Source: an uncultured Oscillospiraceae bacterium
Lineage (GTDB): Bacteria; Bacillota; Clostridia; Oscillospirales; Oscillospiraceae
Direction: 5' to 3'
DNA length: 25,036 nucleotides
Assembly: GCA_934569425.1 (NCBI GenBank)
Contig: CAKTKM010000008.1
Coordinates: 1 to 25,036, forward strand
Part shown: in pieces, positions 1 to 6,960 of the stretch
Layout: every line of letters begins with the position of its first letter
How positions within the stretch are numbered: position 1 is the stretch's first letter
Program-made: the position numbers and the translations under genes
Notes under the pieces: model-generated
What the model was told of the DNA's origin: nothing
Databases searched by the model: none
What the model saw: only the letters and a program-made list of their open reading frames with translations

Positions 1-466
1 GCTGCTCGAAATACTTCTTGCCCACCTCCATGACCACGTCGGAGTACATCTGGATAAAGCGGCGGTAGCAGTCCCACGCCCAGCGGGGGTTGTTGGACTT
101 CTTGGCGATCACGTCCACCACGTCCTCGTTCAGACCCAGATTCAGAATGGTGTCCATCATGCCGGGCATGGAGGCGCGGGCGCCGGAACGGACGGAGACC
201 AGCAGAGGATTCTCATGGTCGCCGAACTTCTTGCCGGTGATCTTTTCCATCTTCTCGATATATTCCATGATCTCGGCCATAATGCCGGCGTTGATCTGGC
301 GGCCGTCCTCGTAATACTGGGTGCAGGCCTCGGTGGTGATGGTGAAGCCCTGCGGCACAGGCAGACCGATGTTGGTCATCTCAGCCAGATTGGCACCCTT
401 GCCGCCCAGCAGCTCACGCATCTTCGCGTTGCCCTCGGTGAACAGATAGCAAAACTTCTTGCTCAT
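1..466 (-). CDS. ppdK: Pyruvate, phosphate dikinase, N-terminal part (runs off the window)
   Basis: The translation begins [20 protein letters not shown] and contains the family's N-terminal signatures: [10 protein letters not shown] near residues 21-30, then [20 protein letters not shown] around residues 90-110, then [13 protein letters not shown]. These belong to the ATP-binding region of PPDK, which interconverts pyruvate, ATP and phosphate with PEP, AMP and pyrophosphate in the cytoplasm. In anaerobic Clostridia it links glycolysis and gluconeogenesis. The ATG at 464-466 is preceded on its strand by a good Shine-Dalgarno (GGAGG within 474-480). Only about 155 of roughly 875 expected residues lie inside the window. 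A candidate promoter lies at 572-600 and an AT-rich palindrome lies just upstream of the ribosome binding site. Confidence 0.96.
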   Translation of the reverse strand, partial: MSKKFCYLFTEGNAKMRELLGGKGANLAEMTNIGLPVPQGFTITTEACTQYYEDGRQINAGIMAEIMEYIEKMEKITGKKFGDHENPLLVSVRSGARASMPGMMDTILNLGLNEDVVDVIAKKSNNPRWAWDCYRRFIQMYSDVVMEVGKKYFEQ

Positions 467-484
467 TTAGGTATCCTCCGTAAT

Positions 485-501
485 ACAAAATAATATTTTG
501 T
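485..501. promoter_or_regulatory. AT-rich palindrome next to the ppdK ribosome binding site
   Basis: ACAAAATA-A-TATTTTGT is an 8-1-8 perfect inverted repeat located in the ppdK leader, ending about 5 bases before the Shine-Dalgarno. It could be an operator or a weak mRNA hairpin near the start codon. Its AT content makes a chance palindrome plausible. Confidence 0.3.
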
Positions 502-571
502 TTTTCACGCATTTTTTAGTGTTTTAGAAGCTTTTACGGCGATTTTGTTAATATGCTCCATCAACCGCTAT

Positions 572-600
572 ATTATAACCAGCTTTCCCCGTAAAAGCAA
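572..600 (-). promoter_or_regulatory. Candidate sigma-A promoter of ppdK
   Basis: On the minus strand the sequence is TTGCTT, a 17-base spacer, then a perfect TATAAT (-10 at 572-577, -35 at 595-600). It lies about 105 bases upstream of the ppdK start, giving an AT-rich leader of roughly 100 bases. The stretch 467-764 between ppdK and holB contains only this promoter, the holB promoter and a palindrome at 485-501; no gene is seen. Confidence 0.6.
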
Positions 601-682
601 GCTTATTTTCTCTTTATTCCCCGCTTTTTCGTAGAAATATCGCCCCCGGCGGAAACTTTTTTTGGGAATCCCGTCTCAGGAC

Positions 683-712
683 TTGCGGCAGGGGGCCGTT
701 TCGTGGTATACT
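683..712 (+). promoter_or_regulatory. Sigma-A promoter of the holB-ricT-HAD unit
   Basis: TTGCGG (683-688), an 18-base spacer, then TATACT (707-712), which also carries an upstream TGG resembling an extended -10. It sits about 50 bases before the holB start codon. Confidence 0.6.
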
Positions 713-764
713 ATTATGAATTTGTGAAAACGGCGGCGTGTTCTGCCCGCGGCGGAGGACGAAA

Positions 765-1619
765 ATGGCACAGGCGGAGACCTACAACAGCATATGGGCC
801 AACGCCGTCCGCACGGCGGCGGGACGGGGACAGCTGAGCCACGCGGTGATTCTGGCCGGCGCGGGAGACAAGCTGCGTCCCGCCCGCTATATCGCCGCGG
901 CGCACCTGTGCCGCAGCGGGGGACAGCGCCCCTGTCTGCAATGCAACGTCTGCCGCAAGGTGATGGAGGGGATCCACCCCGACGTGACGGAGGTGCGGGA
1001 CACGGAGCGCAAGGAGCTGAGCGTGGCCGACATCCGGGCGCTGCGGCAGGACGTTTACATCCGCCCCAACGAAGGGGAGCGGAAGGTGTATCTGTTTCCC
1101 GACTGCGCCCAGCTGACCGAACAGGATCAGAATGTACTGCTGAAGATCGTGGAGGAGGGACCGGCCTATGCCGCGTTCGTCTTCTGCGCCGATACGCTGC
1201 ATCAGCTGCTGCCCACGATCCGCTCCCGCTGCGTGGCGCTGCGGCTGGACGCGCCGGAGGAGCAGGACGCAGACGAGGGCGACAACGCCCTGCAGCTTTG
1301 CTGCGTACTGGCGCAGCGGGATCCGCAGGCGCTGGCGGCGTGTCTGACCGGCATGGAGAGCCGCCGCATGAAGCGGGAGAACCTGCTGGCCATGGTGGAG
1401 GGCGCGTGGCAGATGGCCGCGGACGCGCTGCTGACGAAGTGCGGCCGCTCCGGCGGCTGCGGCATCGGCGCACAGGCGCTGTGCCGCGCCTTTGACCGCC
1501 GGCAGCTGTTGGCGCTGACGGAGCTTCTGCGCCGCTATGCCGGAGAATGTCAATACAATGTGGGTGTGGGACATGTGCTGGGCGCGCTGAACGCCGAGCT
1601 GGCCGACACGCTGCTGTAA
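765..1619 (+). CDS. holB: DNA polymerase III delta' subunit
   Basis: A 284-residue protein of the clamp-loader family. Visible features are a Cys cluster with C-x2-C-x2-C spacing (CLQCNVC) preceded by HLC, forming the zinc module; NVLLKIVEEGP, corresponding to the usual N-A-L-L-K-x-L-E-E-P-P; and LLPTIRSRC, carrying the SRC motif of clamp-loader subunits. No P-loop is visible (VILAGAGDKLRPAR sits where one would be), as expected for the non-catalytic delta' subunit. It works with delta and DnaX in the cytoplasm to load the sliding clamp. The start at 765 was chosen over the upstream ATG at 738 because GGAGG at 754-758 lies 6 bases before it. The following gene is ricT, the same order as in Bacillus and Clostridia, which supports the call. 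Confidence 0.9.
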   Translation: MAQAETYNSIWANAVRTAAGRGQLSHAVILAGAGDKLRPARYIAAAHLCRSGGQRPCLQCNVCRKVMEGIHPDVTEVRDTERKELSVADIRALRQDVYIRPNEGERKVYLFPDCAQLTEQDQNVLLKIVEEGPAYAAFVFCADTLHQLLPTIRSRCVALRLDAPEEQDADEGDNALQLCCVLAQRDPQALAACLTGMESRRMKRENLLAMVEGAWQMAADALLTKCGRSGGCGIGAQALCRAFDRRQLLALTELLRRYAGECQYNVGVGHVLGALNAELADTLL

Positions 1620-1651
1620 TGATCTCCTTCAGAAAGGAAGGTATACCAATT

Positions 1652-3022
1652 ATGACAACCGTGATCTCTGTCCGCTTTCGCAGCGGCAGCAAGACCTACT
1701 ATTTCGACCCCTGCGGTTTGACGGTACACACCGGCGACGACGTGGTGGTGGAGACGGCGCAGGGGCCGGAGTTCGCCCAGTGCGCGGAGGGCAATCACGA
1801 TGTGGCGGACGAGGCGGTGATCAAGCCGCTGCGCCCGGTGCTGCGTCTGGCAACCGACAACGACCGGCACACGGCGGCCTACAACCGCGGACGGGAAAAG
1901 GATGCCTTCGACGTGTGCCAGCGGAAGATCCTGCAGCATGGGCTGGACATGAAGCTGGTGCGGGTGGAATGCAGCTTTGACGGCAGCAAGATCCTGTTCT
2001 TCTTCACGGCGGACGGCCGCGTGGATTTCCGTGAACTGGTGAAGGATCTGGCGGGCGTGTTCCGCTCCCGTATCGAGCTGCGGCAGATCGGTGTGCGGGA
2101 TGAGGCCAAGATGCTGGGCGGACTGGGCATCTGCGGACGTCCCTTCTGCTGTGCGTCCTATATGGACGAGTTTGTGCCGGTGTCCATCAAAATGGCCAAG
2201 ACCCAGAGCCTGAGTCTGAACCCCACCAAGATCTCCGGTACCTGCGGGCGGCTGATGTGCTGCCTGAAATACGAGCAGGACGCCTATGAGGATGCCATCA
2301 AGCGGATGCCGAAGAACGACTCCTTTGTGCTGACACCGGACGGCCCCGGCAACGTCAGCGACATCAACGTACTGAAGGAGACCGTCAACGTCCGGCTGGA
2401 TGAACGCCCCGACACGCCCCGCTGCTATCACAACTGCGAGGTATGCGTGCTGCGCAACGGCAAAGGCAGCCGGGATGGCATTGCCGTTCCCAAGGAGCGG
2501 CCGGAGCGGTATGTGGAGCCGATGGCCGCCGAGGAGCTGCTGATCCCCGACCTGTTTGCCGATTACGGCGCATCCTCCTCCACTTTCGGCAGCGAGCCGG
2601 CGGAGGGACGCTCCGCCCGCCGCAGAAGCCGCAGCGGACGACGGCGGAACAAGGGCGGCGCGCCGCAGGAGACCGCCGCTCCCCGGCCGGAGGGCAAAAA
2701 GGAAAAGCCTGCCAAAGCTGACGCGCCGCAGGCTGCGCCTGCCGGTAGGGAGGACGAGACCTCCCGCCGGGAGGGTGAAGGTCGCCCGTCCCGCCGCAGG
2801 AGCCGCGGCGGACGCGGACGCGGCGGCGATAAGACCCCTGCCCCGTCCGGAAATGACAGCAACGCTCCTTCCGGCGGCAATAACGCCCCCAAGGCAGGAC
2901 CCGAGGGCGGGACGGCTCCCGCCAAGGACGGCGAAGGACGCGCTCCCCGCCGCAGAAGCCGCGGCGGATGGCGCCGCAGCGGTGGCAACAAGACCGGCGG
3001 CAATCCCGCCAGCGAGGCATAA
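1652..3022 (+). CDS. ricT: PSP1-family RicT (YaaT) protein with Arg-rich C-terminal tail
   Basis: A 456-residue protein. The first 275 or so residues are the PSP1/RicT core, with the conserved cysteines ICGRPFCC (C161, C166, C167) and TCGRLMCC (C198, C203, C204). In Bacillus, RicT with RicA and RicF forms an iron-sulfur complex that guides RNase Y-dependent mRNA processing and affects competence, biofilm and sporulation. From about residue 315 onward the protein becomes low complexity, rich in Arg, Gly, Ser, Pro and Ala, with three copies of E-G-R-x-x-R-R-R-S-R-x-G starting at residues 318, 376 and 428. This tail adds about 150 residues to the usual length. The start at 1652 follows AAAGGAAGG (1633-1641). 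It is 32 bases after holB and 3 bases before the HAD gene, so co-transcription is likely. Confidence 0.88.
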   Translation: MTTVISVRFRSGSKTYYFDPCGLTVHTGDDVVVETAQGPEFAQCAEGNHDVADEAVIKPLRPVLRLATDNDRHTAAYNRGREKDAFDVCQRKILQHGLDMKLVRVECSFDGSKILFFFTADGRVDFRELVKDLAGVFRSRIELRQIGVRDEAKMLGGLGICGRPFCCASYMDEFVPVSIKMAKTQSLSLNPTKISGTCGRLMCCLKYEQDAYEDAIKRMPKNDSFVLTPDGPGNVSDINVLKETVNVRLDERPDTPRCYHNCEVCVLRNGKGSRDGIAVPKERPERYVEPMAAEELLIPDLFADYGASSSTFGSEPAEGRSARRRSRSGRRRNKGGAPQETAAPRPEGKKEKPAKADAPQAAPAGREDETSRREGEGRPSRRRSRGGRGRGGDKTPAPSGNDSNAPSGGNNAPKAGPEGGTAPAKDGEGRAPRRRSRGGWRRSGGNKTGGNPASEA

Positions 3023-3025
3023 CAT

Positions 3026-3871
3026 ATGGGAAAGTTTACAGGCGTATTGATCGCCAGCGATTTTGACAACACGCTGATTTATACGGAGAACGCCCTGAAG
3101 GGACTGGAGCCGATGCCGGATCTTCTGCCGGAGAACCGGGCGGCCATCGAGTATTTCATGGCGGAGGGCGGCATTTTTTCCGTGGCCACCGGCCGCGCCC
3201 TGCCGGCCTTTGAGACCGTGCGGCGGGATCTGCCCATGAACGGCCCCACCATCCTGTTCAACGGCGCGGCCATCTTCGATTTCAAAACGCGGAAGTATCT
3301 CTATACGGCGTTTCTGCCGGATACGGTGCGCCCCCACATCGTGCAGGTGCTGGAAGCATGGCCCCGGGCGGCGGTGGAGCTGTATCACGATGACAATGCC
3401 ATTTTCGCCCTGCAGCCCAATGAGCTGACCATGGCGCACCTGCATCTGACCCACGAGGCCACCACCATGCTGGACTCCATTGATCAGGCACCGGCGCCCA
3501 TCAGCAAGGCGCTGTTCGAGATACCGGAGCAGTATCTCGACGACCTGCACCGGTACATCAATGCCCAGCCGTGGGCGGAGCAGTATGAGGTGGTTCCCAG
3601 CAGCACCTATCTGCTGGAGCTGACCGCCAAGGGCGCCAACAAGGGCGAGATGGTGCGGCATCTGGCAAAGCTGCTGCACATCTCCATGGAAAACGTCTAC
3701 TGCGTGGGCGACCACGCCAACGACATCGGTATGCTGGGCGTTTCCGCCATCCCCTTCGCACCGGAAAACGCCATCGCGCCTGTCCATCAGGTGCCGGGCG
3801 TCCACATTCTGCCGGACGCCCGAAACGGCACCATCGCCGCCATGATCCACCTGCTGAATCAGCGGTATTGA
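3026..3871 (+). CDS. HAD-superfamily (Cof-type, IIB) phosphatase
   Basis: A 281-residue cytoplasmic hydrolase with all four HAD motifs: D12-F-D14-N-T (nucleophile and acid/base Asp), ATGR (motif II), GANKG with K206 (motif III), and GDHANDIGML with D229 and D233 (motif IV). The large cap between motifs II and III is that of Cof/YbjI-type sugar-phosphate or flavin-phosphate phosphatases. The exact substrate cannot be told from the sequence. It starts 3 bases after the ricT stop, with only a modest ribosome binding site (GCGAGG, 3012-3017), suggesting translational coupling. No clear terminator follows it before the promoter of the next gene at 3908. Confidence 0.85.
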   Translation: MGKFTGVLIASDFDNTLIYTENALKGLEPMPDLLPENRAAIEYFMAEGGIFSVATGRALPAFETVRRDLPMNGPTILFNGAAIFDFKTRKYLYTAFLPDTVRPHIVQVLEAWPRAAVELYHDDNAIFALQPNELTMAHLHLTHEATTMLDSIDQAPAPISKALFEIPEQYLDDLHRYINAQPWAEQYEVVPSSTYLLELTAKGANKGEMVRHLAKLLHISMENVYCVGDHANDIGMLGVSAIPFAPENAIAPVHQVPGVHILPDARNGTIAAMIHLLNQRY

Positions 3872-3907
3872 GCGGCATGGCGCAACACGCGTTCATACAA
3901 TGTTTAC

Positions 3908-3936
3908 TTGACGCTGCGATGGCGGCGGAGTATGAT
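3908..3936 (+). promoter_or_regulatory. Sigma-A promoter of the M23 peptidase gene
   Basis: TTGACG (3908-3913), exactly 17 bases, TATGAT (3931-3936). It lies about 40 bases before the start codon at 3976, so the peptidase gene can be transcribed independently of the holB unit. Confidence 0.7.
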
Positions 3937-3975
3937 GACCGATGAGTGAATTTTAGATTTTCAGGTGAGTATTTC

Positions 3976-5712
3976 ATGAAACAGACTCCAACACCTCCCA
4001 CACCGCAGAAGGACACGGATCCCGGTCGAATGTCCCTGTCCGCCCTGTGGAACCTGTGGGTTGACAATTTGAAAGAATGGCGCTTCTACCTGATAGAGGA
4101 GAGCGGCCACCGCCAGCGGGCAGACATTGCAGGAGGGATCGACCGGCTGCGGCTGCGGATCCGGGCGTTTTTCACCTCCCTGCGCCGTGACGTGCGCCAC
4201 CAGAAGAACGCCAGCCGGCACCGGAAGTTCCCGGAATCCGATTACCGCATTGCCCAGTTCTGTCTCTATGTGGCCGGCAGCATCCCCCGCCTGACCGCCG
4301 AGCTTCACGAGCGCGTGACCCAGCGCCGCCGCAGGCACATCGACGCGGCGCACACCTTCCAGAGCTATGTGGACAAGATCAAGAGTCATCCGGTGGCTTT
4401 TTTCAGCGGCGCGCTGGCCGTTGTGGCGCTGTGCGCGCTGCTGTCGCTGTATACCATCGGCACCACGGCCTCCTATGACGGCAACGAGCTGGGGACCGTG
4501 TCTGGCATCCGCACCGTCAGCACCGTGGTGAACGATCTGGAGGACATCACCCGGCAGACGCTGGGCGACGCGGATTACAGCGTGAATCTGGACAAGCTGG
4601 ACACCCGTGTGGGCGTTGTGCGCCGTCAGACGGTGGAGAGCCGGGAGGAATTCACCGAAAACCTCTCGGAAGAGCTGGGCATGGTGGAATATGCCTATGT
4701 GCTGTATATCGATGGTGAGCCGGTGGCGGCCACCACCTTCCCCAACGCGCTGGAGGAGCTGCTGGATCAGCTGAAGAAGGGCTATATCACCGCCAATACG
4801 GTGGACTCCTACTTCGTGGAAAACGTTGAGATCCGGCAGGAGTATGTGGACGCCTCCCTTGTGATGAATCTGGGCAACATCGCCGAGATCCTGAACGCCA
4901 CCAAGGCCGGAGAGGTCACCTACACCGTGAAGTCCGGCGACAGCTACTATTACATTGCCGAACTCTACGGCATGTCCGTGGAGGATCTGCTCAACGCCAA
5001 CCCCGGCTATGATCCCAAGCTGCTGCGGGTGGGCGATGTGCTGACCATCTCCAACGCCGTACCCTATCTGACGGTGGTGGACGTGGAGCGGCAGAACTAT
5101 GTGCAGGACGTCCCCTATCAGGTGGAGTATCAGGATGACGACACCATGTATCAGGGCGACTATAAGGTCATCTCCGCCGGCGTATTCGGCAAGGCGGATG
5201 TGACGGCCAACGTGACCTACATCAACGGCGAGGAGACCGCCCGTCAGGTGGTGGCCTCCGTAACGCTGAGCGAGCCTGTGACGGAGACCCAGCGCAGAGG
5301 TACCATCCCCCGTCCCACATGGTTCCCCTCGGGTACGTTCCGCTGGCCCTGCAGCGGCTATCTCACCTCCCGCTTCGGCTACCGCAATACCGGTATCCGC
5401 GGCGCCAGCACCTACCACCAGGGCATTGACATTGCCAACAGCTACGGCACGGCGGTCTGCGCCGCCGACGGCGGAACCGTCACCTACTCCGGCTGGCAGG
5501 GCGGCTACGGCTATCTCATCATCATCGACCACGGCAACGGCTACCAGACCTACTACGGCCATAACAGCTCGCTGGTGGTCTCGGTGGGTGAGCATGTGTA
5601 TAAGGGACAGCAGGTGGCCCGCATGGGTTCCACCGGTGTGTCCAGCGGCAACCACTGCCACTTCGGCATCAAGATCAACGGTACGTTTGTCAACCCCTTG
5701 AATTATCTATAA
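3976..5712 (+). CDS. Membrane-anchored M23 endopeptidase with LysM and G5-like domains
   Basis: A 578-residue protein. Residues 1-138 are basic and cytoplasmic by the positive-inside rule (RRRRH near 117-121). One membrane helix spans about 139-161, followed by an extracytoplasmic part. A LysM domain occupies about 314-360 (YTVKSGDSYYYIAELYGMS through VGDVLTIS), a G5-like beta domain about 365-440, and an M23 LytM/lysostaphin-type domain about 476-575. Zinc ligands H481 and D485 (HQGID) and H562 of the H-x-H pair (H560/H562), plus catalytic H529 (YYGHN), are all present, so the enzyme should be active. It probably cuts peptidoglycan cross-bridges at the cell surface during growth, division or sporulation. 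The start at 3976 has AGGTGAG just upstream; an earlier in-frame ATG at 3946 has no good ribosome binding site. Confidence 0.9.
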   Translation: MKQTPTPPTPQKDTDPGRMSLSALWNLWVDNLKEWRFYLIEESGHRQRADIAGGIDRLRLRIRAFFTSLRRDVRHQKNASRHRKFPESDYRIAQFCLYVAGSIPRLTAELHERVTQRRRRHIDAAHTFQSYVDKIKSHPVAFFSGALAVVALCALLSLYTIGTTASYDGNELGTVSGIRTVSTVVNDLEDITRQTLGDADYSVNLDKLDTRVGVVRRQTVESREEFTENLSEELGMVEYAYVLYIDGEPVAATTFPNALEELLDQLKKGYITANTVDSYFVENVEIRQEYVDASLVMNLGNIAEILNATKAGEVTYTVKSGDSYYYIAELYGMSVEDLLNANPGYDPKLLRVGDVLTISNAVPYLTVVDVERQNYVQDVPYQVEYQDDDTMYQGDYKVISAGVFGKADVTANVTYINGEETARQVVASVTLSEPVTETQRRGTIPRPTWFPSGTFRWPCSGYLTSRFGYRNTGIRGASTYHQGIDIANSYGTAVCAADGGTVTYSGWQGGYGYLIIIDHGNGYQTYYGHNSSLVVSVGEHVYKGQQVARMGSTGVSSGNHCHFGIKINGTFVNPLNYL

Positions 5713-5744
5713 AACAAAATCATTTGGGAAAAGAGGAGAATCTT

Positions 5745-5933
5745 ATGAAGCGTTTTGTTTCCGCTGCCCTGTGTGCCGCGCTGTGCGCGGTGACGACTGT
5801 CTCCGCATGGGGCGTCACCCCCGCCGTCACCGGCGACACCAGCAACATCCCGCTGCTGATCGTTCTGTGCGCCGTGGCCGTTATCGCCATTGTGGCGGTG
5901 CTGGTGATCATGAACAAGAAAAAGAAAGACTAA
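5745..5933 (+). CDS. Small secreted protein: signal peptide plus sorting-like tail
   Basis: A 62-residue protein with a strong ribosome binding site (GAGGAG) in front of the ATG at 5745. Residues 1-22 are a signal peptide (MKRFVSAALCAALCAVTTVS, likely cleaved after VSA). A stretch of about ten residues (WGVTPAVTGDTSN) follows, then a hydrophobic helix of about 22 residues and a basic end, NKKKKD. The P-x-x-T-G-D-x-S-N + helix + Lys cluster pattern resembles the sorting signals of Firmicute sortase substrates, but nothing lies between the two signals. If processed at both ends only a very short peptide would remain. If not sorted, it is a small single-pass membrane protein. It follows the M23 peptidase gene by 32 bases and precedes a terminator, so the two are probably co-transcribed. 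Confidence 0.7.
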   Translation: MKRFVSAALCAALCAVTTVSAWGVTPAVTGDTSNIPLLIVLCAVAVIAIVAVLVIMNKKKKD

Positions 5934-5938
5934 GCAGG

Positions 5939-5966
5939 AAAGCCGCTCCCGACCGGGAGCGGCTTT
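5939..5966 (+). terminator. Hairpin after the small protein gene
   Basis: AAAGCCGCTCCC, loop GACC, GGGAGCGGCTTT: a perfect 12-bp stem right after the stop codon. No long T run follows, so it may act with the next hairpin or protect the 3' end. Confidence 0.6.
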
Positions 5967-5978
5967 CACCGATCTATG

Positions 5979-6017
5979 AAAAGGGACGCTGATGCAATAT
6001 CGGCGTCCCTTTTGCTT
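5979..6017. terminator. Bidirectional intrinsic terminator
   Basis: A 15-bp stem (one G-U pair) from AAAAGGGACGCTGAT (5979-5993) and ATCGGCGTCCCTTTT (5999-6013), followed by GCTTTTATTT on the plus strand. It sits between the convergent small protein gene and degV-type gene and can serve both. Confidence 0.75.
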
Positions 6018-6869
6018 TTATTTCGTATGGAAGTACAGGATCCCCAGCGTTCTGGGGCCGCAGTGGCTGGAAACGGTGCAGCCCGCGCGGGTATGAAGCA
6101 CCTCTTCAAAGGGCTGATAGCTGCGGACGGCCGCCTCTACCTCGGCGATCTCCGCTTCGGTGAAGCCGCCGGACTCGGTGATGAATATGCGGTGGGGGTC
6201 GATGTCCTCGTGTCCCTCCAGACGTTCCTTCACATATTGCAGCAGGCATTTCTGATAGGCACCGCGGTACTTCTTACCTACGCCCATCTTGCCCTCCTTC
6301 ACCTGAATGCAGGGGCGCAGAGACAGCATGTTGGCGCCCAGCGCCGCCACACTGGAGCAGCGGCCGCCCTTGCGGAGATAGCCCAGCTGCTCCACCAGAA
6401 AGCTGACGTCCAGCAGCTCACGGCGCTGCTCCATCCGCCGCTGGATCTCCGCTGCGGTCAGGCCGCCGCACTGTGCCAGCTCCGCGGCCTCCAGCACCAG
6501 CAGACCGATACCGGTGGAGAGATTGCGGGCATCCACAGGATAGACGTTGCCCACCTCCGCCGCGGCGATGCAGGCATTTTGGTAGCAGGCGGACATATCG
6601 CCGGAAATGTGGAAATGCACCACCGCGTCGGCTTCCTCCAGCTCCTTGCGGAAGAACTCCGTATAGTCATATACCGACACCGCCGCCGTGGAGCACATGC
6701 TGCCGCCGGCCTCCACATGGGCGTAGATCTCATCGGGGGTAATGTCCACGCCGTCCACCAGCGATTCCCCGTCCCGGACGATATACAGGGGGGAGATCCC
6801 GATGTGATAGCGTTCCAACAGCTCGGGAGAAAGGTCGCAGGTGCTGTCGGCGGAAATTTTGATGTTCAT
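6018..6869 (-). CDS. DegV family fatty-acid-binding protein (first copy)
   Basis: A 283-residue DegV protein. It starts MNIKISADSTCDLSPELLE, with the D-S-T-C-D-L signature, has HISGDMSACYQNA at the loop usually written S-S-x-L-S-G-T-Y-Q-S-A, and YLRKGGRCS for the typical R-x-G-R motif. DegV/FakB proteins bind a fatty acid and present it to the kinase FakA, making acyl-phosphate for phospholipid synthesis. No fakA is seen in this window. The ATG at 6869 is preceded by AGAGGA. It lies 91 bases downstream of the glycosyltransferase gene on the same strand and has a possible extended -10 promoter of its own. It ends at a shared terminator. Confidence 0.88.
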   Translation of the reverse strand: MNIKISADSTCDLSPELLERYHIGISPLYIVRDGESLVDGVDITPDEIYAHVEAGGSMCSTAAVSVYDYTEFFRKELEEADAVVHFHISGDMSACYQNACIAAAEVGNVYPVDARNLSTGIGLLVLEAAELAQCGGLTAAEIQRRMEQRRELLDVSFLVEQLGYLRKGGRCSSVAALGANMLSLRPCIQVKEGKMGVGKKYRGAYQKCLLQYVKERLEGHEDIDPHRIFITESGGFTEAEIAEVEAAVRSYQPFEEVLHTRAGCTVSSHCGPRTLGILYFHTK

Positions 6870-6930
6870 AGACTGTATTCCTCTGTTTTTCTGCCCTTTT
6901 CGGGCAAGATGTTCCTGATTCTTTTATGGT

Positions 6931-6939
6931 ATCATAACA
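6931..6939 (-). promoter_or_regulatory. Possible extended -10 promoter of the first degV-type gene
   Basis: On the minus strand TG-T-TATGAT is present between the glycosyltransferase stop and the DegV start, about 60 bases upstream of the start. No convincing -35 is visible, which is permitted for extended -10 promoters. Confidence 0.35.
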
Positions 6940-6960
6940 GCCGCGATCCTGCAAGCCTTT

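Noticed and set aside
2611..2971. GC-rich repeated units suggesting a CRISPR-like or minisatellite array
   Set aside because: The three units are in-frame codons for the Arg-rich protein repeat, with unequal spacing and differing linkers.
1550..3850. A 766-codon open frame on the minus strand
   Set aside because: It lies opposite ricT and the HAD gene, whose family motifs are unambiguous. Its composition is that of an antisense mirror in GC-rich DNA and it has no family resemblance.
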